A stretch of 64,000 bases of DNA from Pseudomonas mohnii (GCF_900105115.1 NZ_FNRV01000001.1:5955501-6019500); one strand, 5' to 3'. Positions 16,965-28,250 are shown, numbered from the stretch's first letter. Numbers and translations are program-made. Notes: generated by a model from the letters alone, not told the origin.

Positions 16965-17984
16965 TCAAACCTTGACGATCCAGCCTGCTGGCGCTTCGAC
17001 GTCGCCGGTTTGCACGCCGGTCAGCTCTTTGTAGAGCTTCTGGGTGATCGGGCCGACTTCGGTTTCACTGTGGAACACGTGCAGGTGGTCGTTGTAGCTG
17101 ATGCCGCCGATCGGCGTGATCACGGCGGCAGTGCCGCAAGCACCGGCTTCCTTGAAGTCCGACAGCTTGTCGATGAACACGTCGCCTTCGACCACTTCCA
17201 GGCCCAGGCGGGTTTTCGCCAGTTCGATCAGCGACAGACGGGTGATGCCCGGCAGCACGGATGGCGAGTTCGGGGTCACGAACTTGTTGTCGTGGGTGAT
17301 CCCGAAGAAGTTGGCCGAACCGACTTCCTCGATCTTTTTGTGGGTCATTGGGTCCAGGTAGATCGCGTCGGCAAAGTGCGCTTTCTTGGCCTGGGAGCCT
17401 GGCATCAGGCTGGCCGCGTAGTTGCCACCGACCTTGGCTGCGCCGGTACCTTGCGGGGCGGCGCGGTCGTAGCTGGAGATCAGGAAGTTATGCGGGGTCA
17501 GGCCACCCTTGAAGTAGGCGCCTACCGGAATGCAGAAGATCGAGAAGATGAACTCGGGTGCGGTACGCACGCCGATGTTGTCGCCAACGCCGATCACGAA
17601 CGGACGCAGGTACAGCGCGCCGCCGGTGCCGTAAGGCGGAATGAAACGCTCGTTGGCGCGGACCACTTCCTTGCACGCTTCGATGAACTGCTCGGTGGAC
17701 ACATGCGGCATCAGCAGGCGGGCGCAGCTGCGTTGCATGCGCGCGGCGTTCTGGTCCGGGCGGAACAGGTTGATCGAGCCGTCTTTGCAACGATAGGCCT
17801 TCAGGCCTTCGAAGCATTGCTGGCCATAGTGAAGGGCAGTGGAGCCTTCGCTGATGTGCAGCACGTTGTCTTCGGTCAGGGTGCCTTTGTCCCACTCGCC
17901 ATTACGCCAGTGCGACAGATAGCGCTTATCGGTCTTGATGTAGTCAAAACCCAGCTTGTCCCAATTGATGCTTTCGTTACCCAT
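16965..17984 (-). CDS. ilvE: branched-chain amino acid aminotransferase
   Basis: PLP enzyme of 339 residues of fold type IV, catalysing the last step of leucine, isoleucine and valine synthesis and the first step of their breakdown. The PLP lysine lies in 'TGAAKVGGNYAASL'; 'EVGSANFFGI', 'SVLPGITRLSLIELAK' and 'GTAAVITPIGGI' are the phosphate- and carboxylate-binding loops of the long (eukaryote-like) subgroup. The start at 17984 has GAGGG upstream; an ATG at 17999 is less well placed. It reads in the same direction as the bkd operon, separated by a REP pair, and feeds that pathway with keto acids. Confidence 0.95.
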   Translation of the reverse strand: MGNESINWDKLGFDYIKTDKRYLSHWRNGEWDKGTLTEDNVLHISEGSTALHYGQQCFEGLKAYRCKDGSINLFRPDQNAARMQRSCARLLMPHVSTEQFIEACKEVVRANERFIPPYGTGGALYLRPFVIGVGDNIGVRTAPEFIFSIFCIPVGAYFKGGLTPHNFLISSYDRAAPQGTGAAKVGGNYAASLMPGSQAKKAHFADAIYLDPMTHKKIEEVGSANFFGITHDNKFVTPNSPSVLPGITRLSLIELAKTRLGLEVVEGDVFIDKLSDFKEAGACGTAAVITPIGGISYNDHLHVFHSETEVGPITQKLYKELTGVQTGDVEAPAGWIVKV

Positions 17985-18128
17985 GACACCCTCTATCACT
18001 TAACAATCGCCGAAACGGTTCAAGGCTTCTGACATTTTTCCGGATGGGCACAACAATACTTCATTCTTGGGCTAAATCGCAGCCCAGACTATCGGCTCAA
18101 GGCTAGAAATCGTGTTGTCCTTGAGAAA

Positions 18129-18203
18129 TCGCGAGCAAGCTCGCTCCCACATTGGATTTGTGGCGTTCACATAACCCTGTGGGAGCGAGCTTGCTCGCGA
18201 TGG
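18129..18203. repeat. BIME: two inverted REP elements
   Basis: Two copies of the element GGGAGCGAGCTTGCTCGCGA face each other in opposite orientation, separated by about 28 bp, in the 250-bp gap between lpdV and ilvE. The pair can fold into a long stem and may protect or end the bkd transcript. Confidence 0.85.
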
Positions 18204-18234
18204 GGCCTGGACTGCCACCCTCGATTTCCCTGAC

Positions 18235-19617
18235 TCACAGGTGCAACGCGTGGCCAAGGGCCCGCAACGCCGCTTCCTGCACCGCCTCGCCGAGCGTCGG
18301 ATGCGCATGAATGGTGCCACCGATGTCTTCCAGCTGCGCGCCCATTTCCAGGCTTTGCGCGAATGCCGTGGACAATTCGGACACCCCGACGCCTACCGCT
18401 TGCCAGCCCACGATCACATGATTGTCGCGACGGGCGACCACGCGCACGAAGCCGCTTTTCGATTCCAGGGTCATCGCCCGGCCATTGGCGGCGAACGGGA
18501 AGCTGGAAACGATGCAATCCAGCCCGGCAGCCCTGGCCTCGTCCGGTGTCTGGCCGACCACCACCAGTTCCGGGTCGGTGAAGCACACGGCGGCGATGGC
18601 GGTCGGGTTGAACTCGCGGGACTTGCCGCTGATCAGCTCGGCGACCATCTCGCCCTGGGCCATGGCCCGGTGAGCGAGCATCGGTTCGCCGCTGAGGTCG
18701 CCGATGGCGTAGACGTTGTGCATGCTGGTCTGGCAACGATGGTCGATCTTGATCGACGCGCCGTTCATCGCCAGGCCCAGCGCCTCAAGGTTCCAGCCCT
18801 GGGTGTTCGGCTTGCGACCGACGGCCACCAGCACCTGATCGGTTTCCAGGTTCAGGGTGTCGCCGTTGGGGGCAAGCACTTGCAGGGTATTTGATTTGAA
18901 ATCAAAGCCTTGAACGCTGTGCTTCAAGTAAAGTGTCACGCCGAGCTTTTTCAGTTCGTCATGCACAGGCTGGGTCAGTTCGGCGTCGTAGGCCGGCAGA
19001 ATCCGCTCCTGCGCCTCGACCACGCTGACCTCGGCACCGAGCTTGCGATAGGCGATGCCCAGCTCCAGACCGATGTAACCGCCCCCCACCACGATCAGCC
19101 GTTTCGGGACTGATTTCGGCGCCAGGGCTTCGGTGGACGAAATGATCGGCCCGCCAATCGGCAGCATCGGCAGGTTCACGCTTTTGGAACCGGTCGCCAG
19201 CACCAGATGCTCGCATTGAATTCGCGTGTCGCCTACTTCAACGGTCTTGCCGTCGATGACCTTGGCCCAGCCTTGAATGACCTGGACCTTGTTCTTTTTC
19301 AACAGCGCGGCGACCCCGGTGGTCAGGCGATCAACGATGCCGTCTTTCCACTCGACGCTCTTGCCGATGTCCAGGGTCGGCGCCGACACGCTGATGCCCA
19401 GGGCCGAATGCTGGCTGTGCTGTTGCGTCTGGTGAAACTGTTCGGCGACGTGGATCAGCGCCTTGGACGGAATGCAGCCGATGTTCAGGCAGGTGCCGCC
19501 CAGGGACTGGCCTTCTACCAGAATGGTCGAAATGCCCAACTGGCCAGCACGGATCGCCGTTACATAACCGCCGGGGCCGCCGCCAATGATCAGCAGCGTG
19601 GTGTGCAGAGTTTGCAT
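18235..19617 (-). CDS. lpdV: dihydrolipoyl dehydrogenase, E3 of branched-chain keto acid dehydrogenase
   Basis: FAD/NAD disulfide oxidoreductase of 460 residues that reoxidises the lipoyl groups of BkdB. It has the FAD motif '[20 protein letters not shown]', the redox pair in '[15 protein letters not shown]', the NAD-binding '[15 protein letters not shown]', '[16 protein letters not shown]', and the catalytic His-Glu dyad near the end ('[10 protein letters not shown]'). It is the last gene of the bkd operon, 17 bp after bkdB, the position occupied by lpdV in P. putida and P. aeruginosa, which distinguishes it from the other E3 genes of the genus. Confidence 0.96.
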   Translation of the reverse strand: MQTLHTTLLIIGGGPGGYVTAIRAGQLGISTILVEGQSLGGTCLNIGCIPSKALIHVAEQFHQTQQHSQHSALGISVSAPTLDIGKSVEWKDGIVDRLTTGVAALLKKNKVQVIQGWAKVIDGKTVEVGDTRIQCEHLVLATGSKSVNLPMLPIGGPIISSTEALAPKSVPKRLIVVGGGYIGLELGIAYRKLGAEVSVVEAQERILPAYDAELTQPVHDELKKLGVTLYLKHSVQGFDFKSNTLQVLAPNGDTLNLETDQVLVAVGRKPNTQGWNLEALGLAMNGASIKIDHRCQTSMHNVYAIGDLSGEPMLAHRAMAQGEMVAELISGKSREFNPTAIAAVCFTDPELVVVGQTPDEARAAGLDCIVSSFPFAANGRAMTLESKSGFVRVVARRDNHVIVGWQAVGVGVSELSTAFAQSLEMGAQLEDIGGTIHAHPTLGEAVQEAALRALGHALHL

Positions 19618-19634
19618 GCATGCCTCTCTAATAA

Positions 19635-20909
19635 TCAGTCCACGAACAGGGTGGCGGGTTGTTCGAGCAGGCCGCGCACGGCCTGGATGAATTGCGCCGC
19701 GTCCATGCCGTCGACCACGCGGTGATCAAAGGAGCTGGAGAGGTTCATCATCTTGCGGATCACGATCTGGCCTTTGATCACCATCGGTCGTTCGACGATC
19801 TTGTTGACGCCGACGATGGCCACTTCAGGCAGGTTCAGCACCGGGGTGCTGACGATGCCGCCGAGGGCGCCGAGGCTGGTCAGGGTGATGCTCGAGCCGG
19901 ACAGTTCATCGCGGCTGGCCTTGCCATTGCGTGCGGCCGTGGCGAGTCGGGCGATTTCCGCCGCGCTGTCCCATAGGCTGCGGGCTTCGGCGTGGCGCAC
20001 CACCGGCACCATCAAGCCGATGTCGGCCTGGGTGGCGATACCCACGTGCACCGCGCCGAGGCGGGTGATGACCTGGGCTTCGTCGTCGTAACGGGCGTTG
20101 ATCTGCGGGAAGTCGCGCAGGGCAACGACCAGGGCGCGGACCAGGAACGGTAGCAAGGTCAGCTTGCCACGGGTCGCGCCGTGTTTTTCGTTGAGGTGCG
20201 CGCGCAGCTCTTCAACAGCAGTGACGTCGATTTCTTCGACGTAGCTGAAATGCGCGGCGCGTTGCGTGGCGTCCTGCATGCGCTGGGCGATCTTGCGGCG
20301 CATGCCGATCACCGGGATCTGCGCTTCATCGTTGCGCTGGGCGTAGGCGCTGCTGACGCTCGAGGCATTCGACTGGCCCTGGGCCAGGTAGGCCTCGAGG
20401 TCATCGTGCAGCACCCGACCGGCCGGGCCGGTGCCGCGTACCAGACGCAACGCAATACCCAGGTCCAGCGCATGCTTGCGCACGGCCGGGGACGCCAACG
20501 GACGCTCATTCGCCTCACGGGCCACCAGCGGGCCCTGGCACACGGCCGGGCGCGGCGCGGCGGCAGCGACCGGTTTGCTTTCGACCACGGCTTCAACTTT
20601 CGGGGCTGCAACCGGTGCTTCTTTTACAGCGGCCGCTGGCTGAGTCGACTCTTTAACGTTGCCCGCGCCTTCGACTTCAATGCTGATCAGCACACTGCCG
20701 ACCGCCATGACTTCGCCTGGCTGGCCGCCAAGGGCGATGACTTTGCCATGCACCGGCGACGGGATATCGACCATCGCCTTGTCGGTCATGACATCGGCCA
20801 ACACCTGATCCTCGACGACCATGTCGCCGACCTTGACGTGCCACACCGACAGTTCAACTTCTGCAATGCCTTCGCCAATGTCCGGCATTTTAATAACGTG
20901 CGTGCCCAT
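19635..20909 (-). CDS. bkdB: branched-chain keto acid dehydrogenase E2 (dihydrolipoyl transacylase)
   Basis: Core component of 424 residues. An N-terminal lipoyl domain carries the target lysine in '[14 protein letters not shown]'. An alanine-, valine- and proline-rich linker (about 85-135) follows, then an E3-binding domain ([14 protein letters not shown]...[13 protein letters not shown]) and the catalytic domain, which ends with the HxxxDG motif in '[15 protein letters not shown]'. It transfers branched acyl groups to CoA. The start codon follows the bkdA2 stop directly, consistent with translational coupling. Confidence 0.96.
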   Translation of the reverse strand: MGTHVIKMPDIGEGIAEVELSVWHVKVGDMVVEDQVLADVMTDKAMVDIPSPVHGKVIALGGQPGEVMAVGSVLISIEVEGAGNVKESTQPAAAVKEAPVAAPKVEAVVESKPVAAAAPRPAVCQGPLVAREANERPLASPAVRKHALDLGIALRLVRGTGPAGRVLHDDLEAYLAQGQSNASSVSSAYAQRNDEAQIPVIGMRRKIAQRMQDATQRAAHFSYVEEIDVTAVEELRAHLNEKHGATRGKLTLLPFLVRALVVALRDFPQINARYDDEAQVITRLGAVHVGIATQADIGLMVPVVRHAEARSLWDSAAEIARLATAARNGKASRDELSGSSITLTSLGALGGIVSTPVLNLPEVAIVGVNKIVERPMVIKGQIVIRKMMNLSSSFDHRVVDGMDAAQFIQAVRGLLEQPATLFVD

Positions 20910-21968
20910 TCAGACCTCCATGACCCGTTTCAACGCCGCGCCCACTCGGGACGGACCAGGGAAATACGCCCACTCCTGCGCGTGCGGGTAGGGGGTGTCC
21001 CAACCGGTGACGCGTTCGATCGGCGCTTCCAGGTGGTGGAAGCAGTGCTCTTGCACCAGCGCCACCAGCTCGGCACCGAAACCGCAGGTGCGGGTGGCTT
21101 CATGGACCACCACACAGCGCCCGGTTTTCTTCACCGACTTGACGATGGTTTCCAGGTCCAGCGGCCACAGGCTGCGCAGGTCGATGACTTCGGCATCCAC
21201 GCCGCTTTCTTCGGCGGCGACCAGCGACACGTACACAGTAGTGCCGTAGGTCAGTACGGTGACATCCTTGCCCGGACGGGCAATGGCGGCAACGTCCAGC
21301 GGCACGGTGTAGTAGCCGTCCGGAACCTGAGCGGCGGGGTGTTTCGACCAAGGGGTCACCGGACGGTCGTGGTGGCCGTCGAACGGGCCGTTGTACAGGC
21401 GCTTGGGCTCCAGGAAGATCACCGGGTCATCGTTTTCGATGGAGGCGATCAACAGTCCCTTGGCATCGTAGGGGTTGGACGGCATGACGGTGCGCAGGCC
21501 GCACACTTGAGTGAACAGCGCCTCGATGCTCTGGCTGTGGGTCTGGCCACCGTAGATGCCGCCGCCACAGGGCATGCGCAGGGTCAGCGGCGCGGTGAAT
21601 TCGCCGGCCGAGCGATAACGCAGGCGGGCGGCTTCGGAAATGATCTGGTCGTAGGCCGGGTAGACGTAGTCGGCGAACTGGATCTCCACCACCGGCCGCA
21701 GGCCATAGGCGCCCATGCCCACGGCAGTGCCGACGATGCCGCTTTCGGAGATCGGCGCATCGAACACCCGCGAGGTGCCGTACTTGGTCTGCAGGCCTTC
21801 GGTGCAACGGAACACGCCGCCGAAGTAGCCGACGTCCTGACCGAACACCACGACGTTGTCGTCACGCTCAAGCATCACATCCATGGCCGAGCGCAGGGCC
21901 TGGATCATGGTCATGGTGGTCGTGGTCATGGCGGTGTCCAACTGAATATTGTTGTTGTGATCGTTCAT
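20910..21968 (-). CDS. bkdA2: branched-chain keto acid dehydrogenase E1 beta subunit
   Basis: Protein of 352 residues, pyridine-binding half of the thiamine diphosphate enzyme. 'VVFGQDVGYFGGVF', 'FDAPISESGIVGTAVGMGAYG' (shown in part) and 'IQFADYVYPAYDQIISEAA' are typical E1 beta segments; the C-terminal transketolase domain contains 'TYGTTVYVSLVAAEESG' and 'DLRSLWPLD'. The N-terminal tail (MNDHNNNIQ...) matches that of Pseudomonas BkdA2, supporting the start at 21968. One base separates it from bkdA1. Confidence 0.96.
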   Translation of the reverse strand: MNDHNNNIQLDTAMTTTTMTMIQALRSAMDVMLERDDNVVVFGQDVGYFGGVFRCTEGLQTKYGTSRVFDAPISESGIVGTAVGMGAYGLRPVVEIQFADYVYPAYDQIISEAARLRYRSAGEFTAPLTLRMPCGGGIYGGQTHSQSIEALFTQVCGLRTVMPSNPYDAKGLLIASIENDDPVIFLEPKRLYNGPFDGHHDRPVTPWSKHPAAQVPDGYYTVPLDVAAIARPGKDVTVLTYGTTVYVSLVAAEESGVDAEVIDLRSLWPLDLETIVKSVKKTGRCVVVHEATRTCGFGAELVALVQEHCFHHLEAPIERVTGWDTPYPHAQEWAYFPGPSRVGAALKRVMEV

Positions 21969-21969
21969 G

Positions 21970-23277
<1,308 letters not shown>

Positions 23278-23342
23278 CTACAAACATCATAGGCCCGGCC
23301 AAGAAGAATATTTCTCTCTGTTTCGTTGCGCTGACGATCATT

Positions 23343-23361
23343 TGCAGATAAAAAATCTGCA
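23343..23361. promoter_or_regulatory. perfect palindrome upstream of bkdR, candidate BkdR site
   Basis: TGCAGAT and ATCTGCA flank five A residues, 30 bp before the bkdR ATG and 138 bp before bkdA1. It lies in an A-rich region typical for Lrp-family binding. It could be an operator for autoregulation or for activation of bkdA1; a transcribed hairpin is also possible. Confidence 0.4.
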
Positions 23362-23390
23362 TAAACATAAAAAACAGGTGGATTTGTCTC

Positions 23391-23879
23391 ATGCGCAAAC
23401 TGGACCGTACCGATATCGGCATTCTCAACAGCCTTCAGGAGAACGCGCGGATCACCAACGCCGACCTCGCCCGCTCGGTGAACCTCTCGCCGACACCGTG
23501 CTTCAACCGGGTCAAGGCGATGGAGGAGCTGGGCCTGATTCGCGAGCAAGTGACCCTGCTCGATGCCGACCTGCTGGGGTTGCACGTGAACGTGTTCATC
23601 CATGTCAGCCTGGAAAAACAGGTGGAGGAGGCGTTGCAGCATTTCGAAGAGGCGATTTCCGATCGCCCGGAAGTCATGGAGTGCTACCTGATGGCGGGAG
23701 ACCCGGACTACCTGATCCGCGTGCTGGTGCCGACCATCCAGTCGCTGGAGCGCTTCATGATGGACTTTCTGACCAAGGTGCCGGGGGTGGCGAACATCCG
23801 TTCGAGCTTTGCGCTCAAGCAGGTGCGATACAAGACGGCGCTGCCGTTGCCGGCCAATGGAATGACGCTGGATAAATAA
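23391..23879 (+). CDS. bkdR: Lrp-family activator of the bkd operon
   Basis: Regulator of 162 residues. The N-terminal AsnC/Lrp helix-turn-helix ('[20 protein letters not shown]', '[20 protein letters not shown]') is followed by the ligand-binding RAM domain with '[18 protein letters not shown]'. It is divergent from bkdA1, exactly as in P. putida, where BkdR activates the bkd operon with branched-chain amino acids as effectors. The neighbouring genes make the assignment firm. Confidence 0.95.
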   Translation: MRKLDRTDIGILNSLQENARITNADLARSVNLSPTPCFNRVKAMEELGLIREQVTLLDADLLGLHVNVFIHVSLEKQVEEALQHFEEAISDRPEVMECYLMAGDPDYLIRVLVPTIQSLERFMMDFLTKVPGVANIRSSFALKQVRYKTALPLPANGMTLDK

Positions 23880-24015
23880 CGTTCGATGGCGTTGTTGTTA
23901 TTGAATCAATAGGTCACAACTGTACAACGCCGATCTACAGTTTGGGTCCATGTTTATCGGATAGGGCTCCGTTTATGTTGTTTCCTCCATTGTTAATTAA
24001 CGGTTGAGGTACAAG

Positions 24016-25719
24016 ATGAATTCCCTATTGGATAAAGTTGCATTGGCCAGTTCGCTGGATGTGAGTGCTGATGATCTGGATGCGCTCGGTCATATAAAAG
24101 AATACCGGTCTCCCGTTTTTGGACCTTACTTTGAAAGTGCGGCGGTCATACAGTCGGTAGATCCACAATCGCTTCTGAATCACGGGCCGGCATCCACCAG
24201 CGATGAGTTCGAGATCGGAATAATGGGCGGCTGGTGTCCGGGAGGAAGCTGGAGCGATGGCGTATGCAAGCCTTTCAGTAATAATCGTACGCACTGGATG
24301 AGCACTTACACGGGCGTGCGGAATTTACCGATAGATCTGGCCATTTTGCCAGGCACACATAACTCGGGGTTTGATGAGAAGGCCCAGTTCGCTCCTACTT
24401 CGGAAGTTTGCCAGGATGTTTCGCCTCATGAACAACTGAACGCGGGTATTCGAGTGCTGGATATCAGGGTTCACCATTATGCCGGGTACCTGTCGGGTGA
24501 TCCCCGGCGATTCATGATTTATCACAGTACAACCAATGGTCGAACCATTCAGGGCGACATCATTAACGGAATCAAGTCCTTTCACTTCGGTTCGGGATGG
24601 GACCGTCGAAGAGAAATCGTGATTGTGAATTTCCATCAATTCCGGAAATTTACCCAGGCTGCGCATGCAGAACTTATAGGTATTTTGAAGTCTGCTTTCG
24701 GCGAGTCGATTATTTCCCCAACGTATAAAAATTTGAGTGTGTCTCAGATCTGGGGCTTGCCGGGATTCAAAAATGTTGTCGTGTCTTATAACGCTGGCGA
24801 GCGAGACCCCAGTTTCTGGCCGGGTGTCAATCAATGCTGGATTGGTTCCAACACCCCGTCGGACTCCGCTCTCAAGGAGTTCATCGATAAGGTGGGTAAA
24901 GAGGTCAAGCCTGCGGGTGAGCTCAGGTCGATTCAGGCCGCCCGTATGGTGTTTCCTTTTTTTGTGCCGAAAGACATATCGGGCTCACTGATGTCATGGT
25001 TTGCGGCCGGTAATGCCCATTCTCCTATCATGAAGTACTACATCATCAATACAGATTGGTCGCTCAGGCATCGACTGGTCGATAACATCATCTATTCGAA
25101 TCAGTTTCGTGCACGTACGTTGGGGCTTCAGGATGTCGAACAGGCCCACCCGACTGTCGCACGTGCCAAAAGCCTGCCCTCGGCCCGCCACATGCTGTTC
25201 AGAATCAGTGACGAGCACTGGTCGCCGACGGTCTCACTGCCTCCCATCCTGAGTGAGGAATCACACAGGCTGCTGGTCCGCTCGGACGCCAGCGCTGAAT
25301 GCGTACTGGATATGCGCAACAGTGATGTCCCGATGGCTCGGGTGACGCTGTCAGCAGGTGATGCCGTGGCCTTCGTCTGTCTCGACGGTAGCGAGCAATG
25401 GAAGTTACAGGTCCGCGACTGTTCGCCTGATGATCATTCGTACTCGATTCCCGCACCCTGCGATGGAGAAAAGTTTGTTCGATACACTGTGTCCTACGGC
25501 AACTATTTGCCCTTGGTGTATCTACCGGCCGTGGCGGCAGCGAATGGCGTCGTTTTGGTCGTCAGCGAGGCACCCTACGAAACCAGGATATGTCATGCCC
25601 GGGGGGCGGATGAAATCGAGCATGTCATTTCGGCGGGTCAGACGCTTGCATTCACCTACGACGAGCATGCTGGCGGCTGGAGTATGGAGCCGGTTTTGAC
25701 GAACGCTACATCTGATTGA
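24016..25719 (+). CDS. PI-PLC X-domain-like protein with duplicated C-terminal module
   Basis: Protein of 567 residues from the ATG at 24016 (GAGG upstream); no signal peptide. Residues 100-200 resemble the catalytic half of phosphatidylinositol-specific phospholipase C: H115 in 'LPGTHNSG', D149 and R151 in 'VLDIRVHH', and a second histidine H170 in 'MIYHSTTNG'. Two C-terminal stretches (about 411-467 and 504-560) align with each other: hydrophobic strand, 'VRSDAS' or 'VSEAPY', then 'LSAGDAVAF' or 'ISAGQTLAF', then a tryptophan. The gene is visibly richer in A and T than its neighbours, which suggests transfer. Substrate and export route are unknown. Confidence 0.75.
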   Translation: MNSLLDKVALASSLDVSADDLDALGHIKEYRSPVFGPYFESAAVIQSVDPQSLLNHGPASTSDEFEIGIMGGWCPGGSWSDGVCKPFSNNRTHWMSTYTGVRNLPIDLAILPGTHNSGFDEKAQFAPTSEVCQDVSPHEQLNAGIRVLDIRVHHYAGYLSGDPRRFMIYHSTTNGRTIQGDIINGIKSFHFGSGWDRRREIVIVNFHQFRKFTQAAHAELIGILKSAFGESIISPTYKNLSVSQIWGLPGFKNVVVSYNAGERDPSFWPGVNQCWIGSNTPSDSALKEFIDKVGKEVKPAGELRSIQAARMVFPFFVPKDISGSLMSWFAAGNAHSPIMKYYIINTDWSLRHRLVDNIIYSNQFRARTLGLQDVEQAHPTVARAKSLPSARHMLFRISDEHWSPTVSLPPILSEESHRLLVRSDASAECVLDMRNSDVPMARVTLSAGDAVAFVCLDGSEQWKLQVRDCSPDDHSYSIPAPCDGEKFVRYTVSYGNYLPLVYLPAVAAANGVVLVVSEAPYETRICHARGADEIEHVISAGQTLAFTYDEHAGGWSMEPVLTNATSD

Positions 25720-26569
25720 TCGGGATTTTCAGGTAGACCACGCCATTGTCTTCCGCGGGCGGCATGTTCCCCGCCCGCACATTCACCTGGATCGCCGGCA
25801 GCAACAGTGTCGGCATCCCCAGCCCCCTGTCGCGCCGGGTGCGCATGGCGACGAAGGTGTTTTCGTCGATGCCGTCATGCACATGGACGTTGCTTTTTCG
25901 TTGCTCGCCAACGGTGCTCTGGCATTGCGCTCGCCGACCTTCGGGCGGGTAGTCGTGGCAGACGTAGAGTTTCACATCGGCGGGGAAGGCCAGCAGCTTC
26001 TGGATCGAAGCGTACAGATGATGAGCGTTGCCGCCGGGGAAGTCGCAACGCGCGGTGCCCACGTCCGGCATGAACAGCGTGTCGCCCACCAGAATCGCTT
26101 CGCCATCGACCAGGTACGCCATGTCGGCCGGCGTATGCCCAGGGACATGCAACGCGGTGGCCTTGAGCTGGCCGATGTTGAAGGATTCGTCCGGGGCGAA
26201 CAGATGGTCGAACTGCGAACCGTCCACGCAGAACTCCGGCTCAAGATTGAACAGCGCCTTGAACACCTTCTGGACCTTGCTGATCGATGCGCCGATGGCA
26301 ATCTGGCCGCCCAGCTCCCGACGCAAATAGGGCGCGGCTGACAGGTGGTCGGCATGGGCATGGGTTTCCAGCAGCCATTGCACTTGCAACCGGTGTTCGC
26401 GAACGAACGCGATGATCCGGTCGGCCTGGGTGCTGGCGGTGCGGCCCGCGGCCGGGTCGTAGTCGAGCACGGGGTCGACGATTGCGCACTGACTGCCATC
26501 GGCTTCATAGACCACGTAACTGTAGGTCGAGGAGGCCGGGTCGAGGAAGGCTTCAATCAAGGCGGGCAT
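25706..26569 (-). CDS. MBL-fold metallohydrolase, persulfide dioxygenase-like
   Basis: Metallo-beta-lactamase-fold protein of 287 residues. It has 'YVVYEADGSQCAIVDPVLDYD', the metal motif 'LETHAHADHLSAAPYL', 'VPGHTPADMAYLV', 'VGDTLFMPDVGTARCDFPGG' and 'LYVCHDYPP', the pattern of ETHE1/Blh proteins that oxidise glutathione persulfide with one iron. I place the start at the MPALIEAFLDP methionine (26569), typical for the family; a methionine 14 residues earlier is possible, whereas the frame to 26851 is not conserved in character. It overlaps the PI-PLC-like gene by 14 bp in convergent orientation. Sulfide regulators such as BigR are not adjacent. Confidence 0.85.
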   Translation of the reverse strand: MPALIEAFLDPASSTYSYVVYEADGSQCAIVDPVLDYDPAAGRTASTQADRIIAFVREHRLQVQWLLETHAHADHLSAAPYLRRELGGQIAIGASISKVQKVFKALFNLEPEFCVDGSQFDHLFAPDESFNIGQLKATALHVPGHTPADMAYLVDGEAILVGDTLFMPDVGTARCDFPGGNAHHLYASIQKLLAFPADVKLYVCHDYPPEGRRAQCQSTVGEQRKSNVHVHDGIDENTFVAMRTRRDRGLGMPTLLLPAIQVNVRAGNMPPAEDNGVVYLKIPINQM

Positions 26570-26868
26570 GGTGGCTGTTTCTGTCTGGACGAGTATTGAG
26601 GGTAGTTTCATTTTCCCCGTGGTGGTGGCCTGCACGCTATTGAAGGCGGCTGTCCAGTCAGTAGCGGTTCCTGTGGCCCCGCCTCGGGGTCCACAGGCCC
26701 TACACCTTAAGTTGCGGACCCTGCCGACGAGCGGTCTTACGCCGAACTTGTTGCGCATCGCCGGCCGCTCCAAAGCAGCTGCAATTCGCCTCCAAGGCAG
26801 CGTATGGCGCCGCCGGTCCGCTTTCGATAATCGCCTCCGACACCTCGTCACCAGTCGCGGAGCGCGCC

Positions 26869-28053
26869 ATGCACAACAATAAGAACTTCAAGCATCGTCT
26901 TTTACCGGTCTTCATCGCCAGCCTGCCGGCCCTTGGCCTGAGCTCGATGGCCGAGGCCGAGATCATGCTGTACGACAAGGACCAGACCACGTTCTCCACT
27001 GACGGCTATATCAACGCCTTTTACGTGAACAGTAACGTGAACCGTGAAGGGGACCAGTACGACCGTCGACAGGCGCGGGTGAAGATGGGGTTCCTGCCCA
27101 ACTACCTGGGCTTCAACATGGGCAAACAGGTCGATGATCTCAAGCTCGGCGCCCGGGCTTCGTTCTGGGTGACCATCAACGACAGCCAAACCAACGGCAC
27201 CGACACCGCCATCGATGTCCGCCAGTTCTACGGCACCGTGGCCAACCCGCAATGGGGCGAAGTGCTGATCGGCAAGGACTTCGGCCTGTTTGCCCGTTCC
27301 AACATCCTGCTCGATGAACTGCTGGCCGGGTACGGCCAGGTCAGCGACACCCTGGGGCTGGTGGACGGTGGCGGGGTCTCGTTCGGCAACATTGGCACCG
27401 GTTATCCCTATCCTTTCCCGACGTCGCAGATCACTTACCGCACACCGGTGATGGACGGTCTGCGCGTGGCGGTGGGCATCATGGACCCGGTGGACACCAA
27501 CGACAGCAGCCCGACCGGCAAGGCCTATCAGGAGAACCCGCGCACCGAGAGCGAAATCACCTACCAGTTCGACCTGGCCGGCGCGCAGATCTATAGCTGG
27601 GTCAACGGCAGCTACCAGACGTCCGACAATACCGACTCCACCGTCAACAGCGTCACCTCAAAAGGCGTCGGTTACGGGGTGCAGGCGAAAATGGGCGGGC
27701 TGACCCTGGTCGGTTCCGGTTTCCAGGCCAAGGGCATCAACCCCTTCTTCACCAACAATGCCGGGGAACCGACCCTGCGCAACGTCGACAGCGACGGTTA
27801 TCTGTTGCAGGGCTCCTACAAACTGGGGAAAAACCGCCTGGCGCTGTCCTACGGCAAGACCAATGACGATGGCAACGGCGTGGTCGGCAGTGGCGCCGAC
27901 TATGAAACCCGCGGCGTCGCGCTGTTCCATGACGTGAACGACAACCTCAAGCTGGTGGCCGAATACAATCAGTTCAAAATCAACGGGCACGATACCAGTG
28001 CCCAGAACGAAGACACCGACACGTTTGCGGTGGGGGCTGTACTCACCTGGTAA
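26869..28053 (+). CDS. outer-membrane porin (gram-negative porin family)
   Basis: Protein of 394 residues with a signal peptide ending near 'SSMAEA' and alternating beta-strand sequence to the final 'FAVGAVLTW', ending in an aromatic residue as outer-membrane barrels do. The start 'DGYINAFYVNSNVNREGDQYDRRQARVKMGF' (shown in part) and the 'FFTNNAGEPTLRNVDSDGYLL' segment (shown in part) suggest a 16-strand general porin rather than OprD. It stands just before the PQQ region and might admit alcohols, but nothing in the sequence shows the substrate. GGAG precedes the ATG. Confidence 0.82.
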   Translation: MHNNKNFKHRLLPVFIASLPALGLSSMAEAEIMLYDKDQTTFSTDGYINAFYVNSNVNREGDQYDRRQARVKMGFLPNYLGFNMGKQVDDLKLGARASFWVTINDSQTNGTDTAIDVRQFYGTVANPQWGEVLIGKDFGLFARSNILLDELLAGYGQVSDTLGLVDGGGVSFGNIGTGYPYPFPTSQITYRTPVMDGLRVAVGIMDPVDTNDSSPTGKAYQENPRTESEITYQFDLAGAQIYSWVNGSYQTSDNTDSTVNSVTSKGVGYGVQAKMGGLTLVGSGFQAKGINPFFTNNAGEPTLRNVDSDGYLLQGSYKLGKNRLALSYGKTNDDGNGVVGSGADYETRGVALFHDVNDNLKLVAEYNQFKINGHDTSAQNEDTDTFAVGAVLTW

Positions 28054-28078
28054 GGGGTTGATCGTCTAACCCTTCCCT

Positions 28079-28194
28079 GTGGTGAGGGCGCTTGCTCCCG
28101 CTTTGGGTCGCGAAGCGGCCCCTGCTTCTGGTCGCGCATCGGCCAAGCAGGGGCTGCTTCGTCGCCCGGCGGGGGCAAGCGCCCTCGCCACAAA
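28079..28194. repeat. REP-type inverted repeat pair (GTGGCGAGGG class)
   Basis: The outer arms GGTGAGGGCGCTTGC and GCAAGCGCCCTCGCC face each other across about 90 bp that contain a second inverted motif (TCGCGAAGCGGCCC). It occupies the gap after the porin gene and probably forms its transcript end. Confidence 0.7.
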
Positions 28195-28250
28195 AAAACC
28201 CGCCATCCAGTTTCCACGCTCCGGCTCTCATCCCATCGAAGCGCCTGACC

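Noticed and set aside
26666..26692. Hairpin CTGTGGCCCCG / CGGGGTCCACAG as terminator
   Set aside because: The stem has a bulge and no T-run follows on either strand; position upstream of the MBL gene gives it no transcript to end.
26704..26709. CTTAAG sequence as a third QseB/PmrA box
   Set aside because: No second half-site stands at 11-bp spacing on either side, so it is a chance hexamer.
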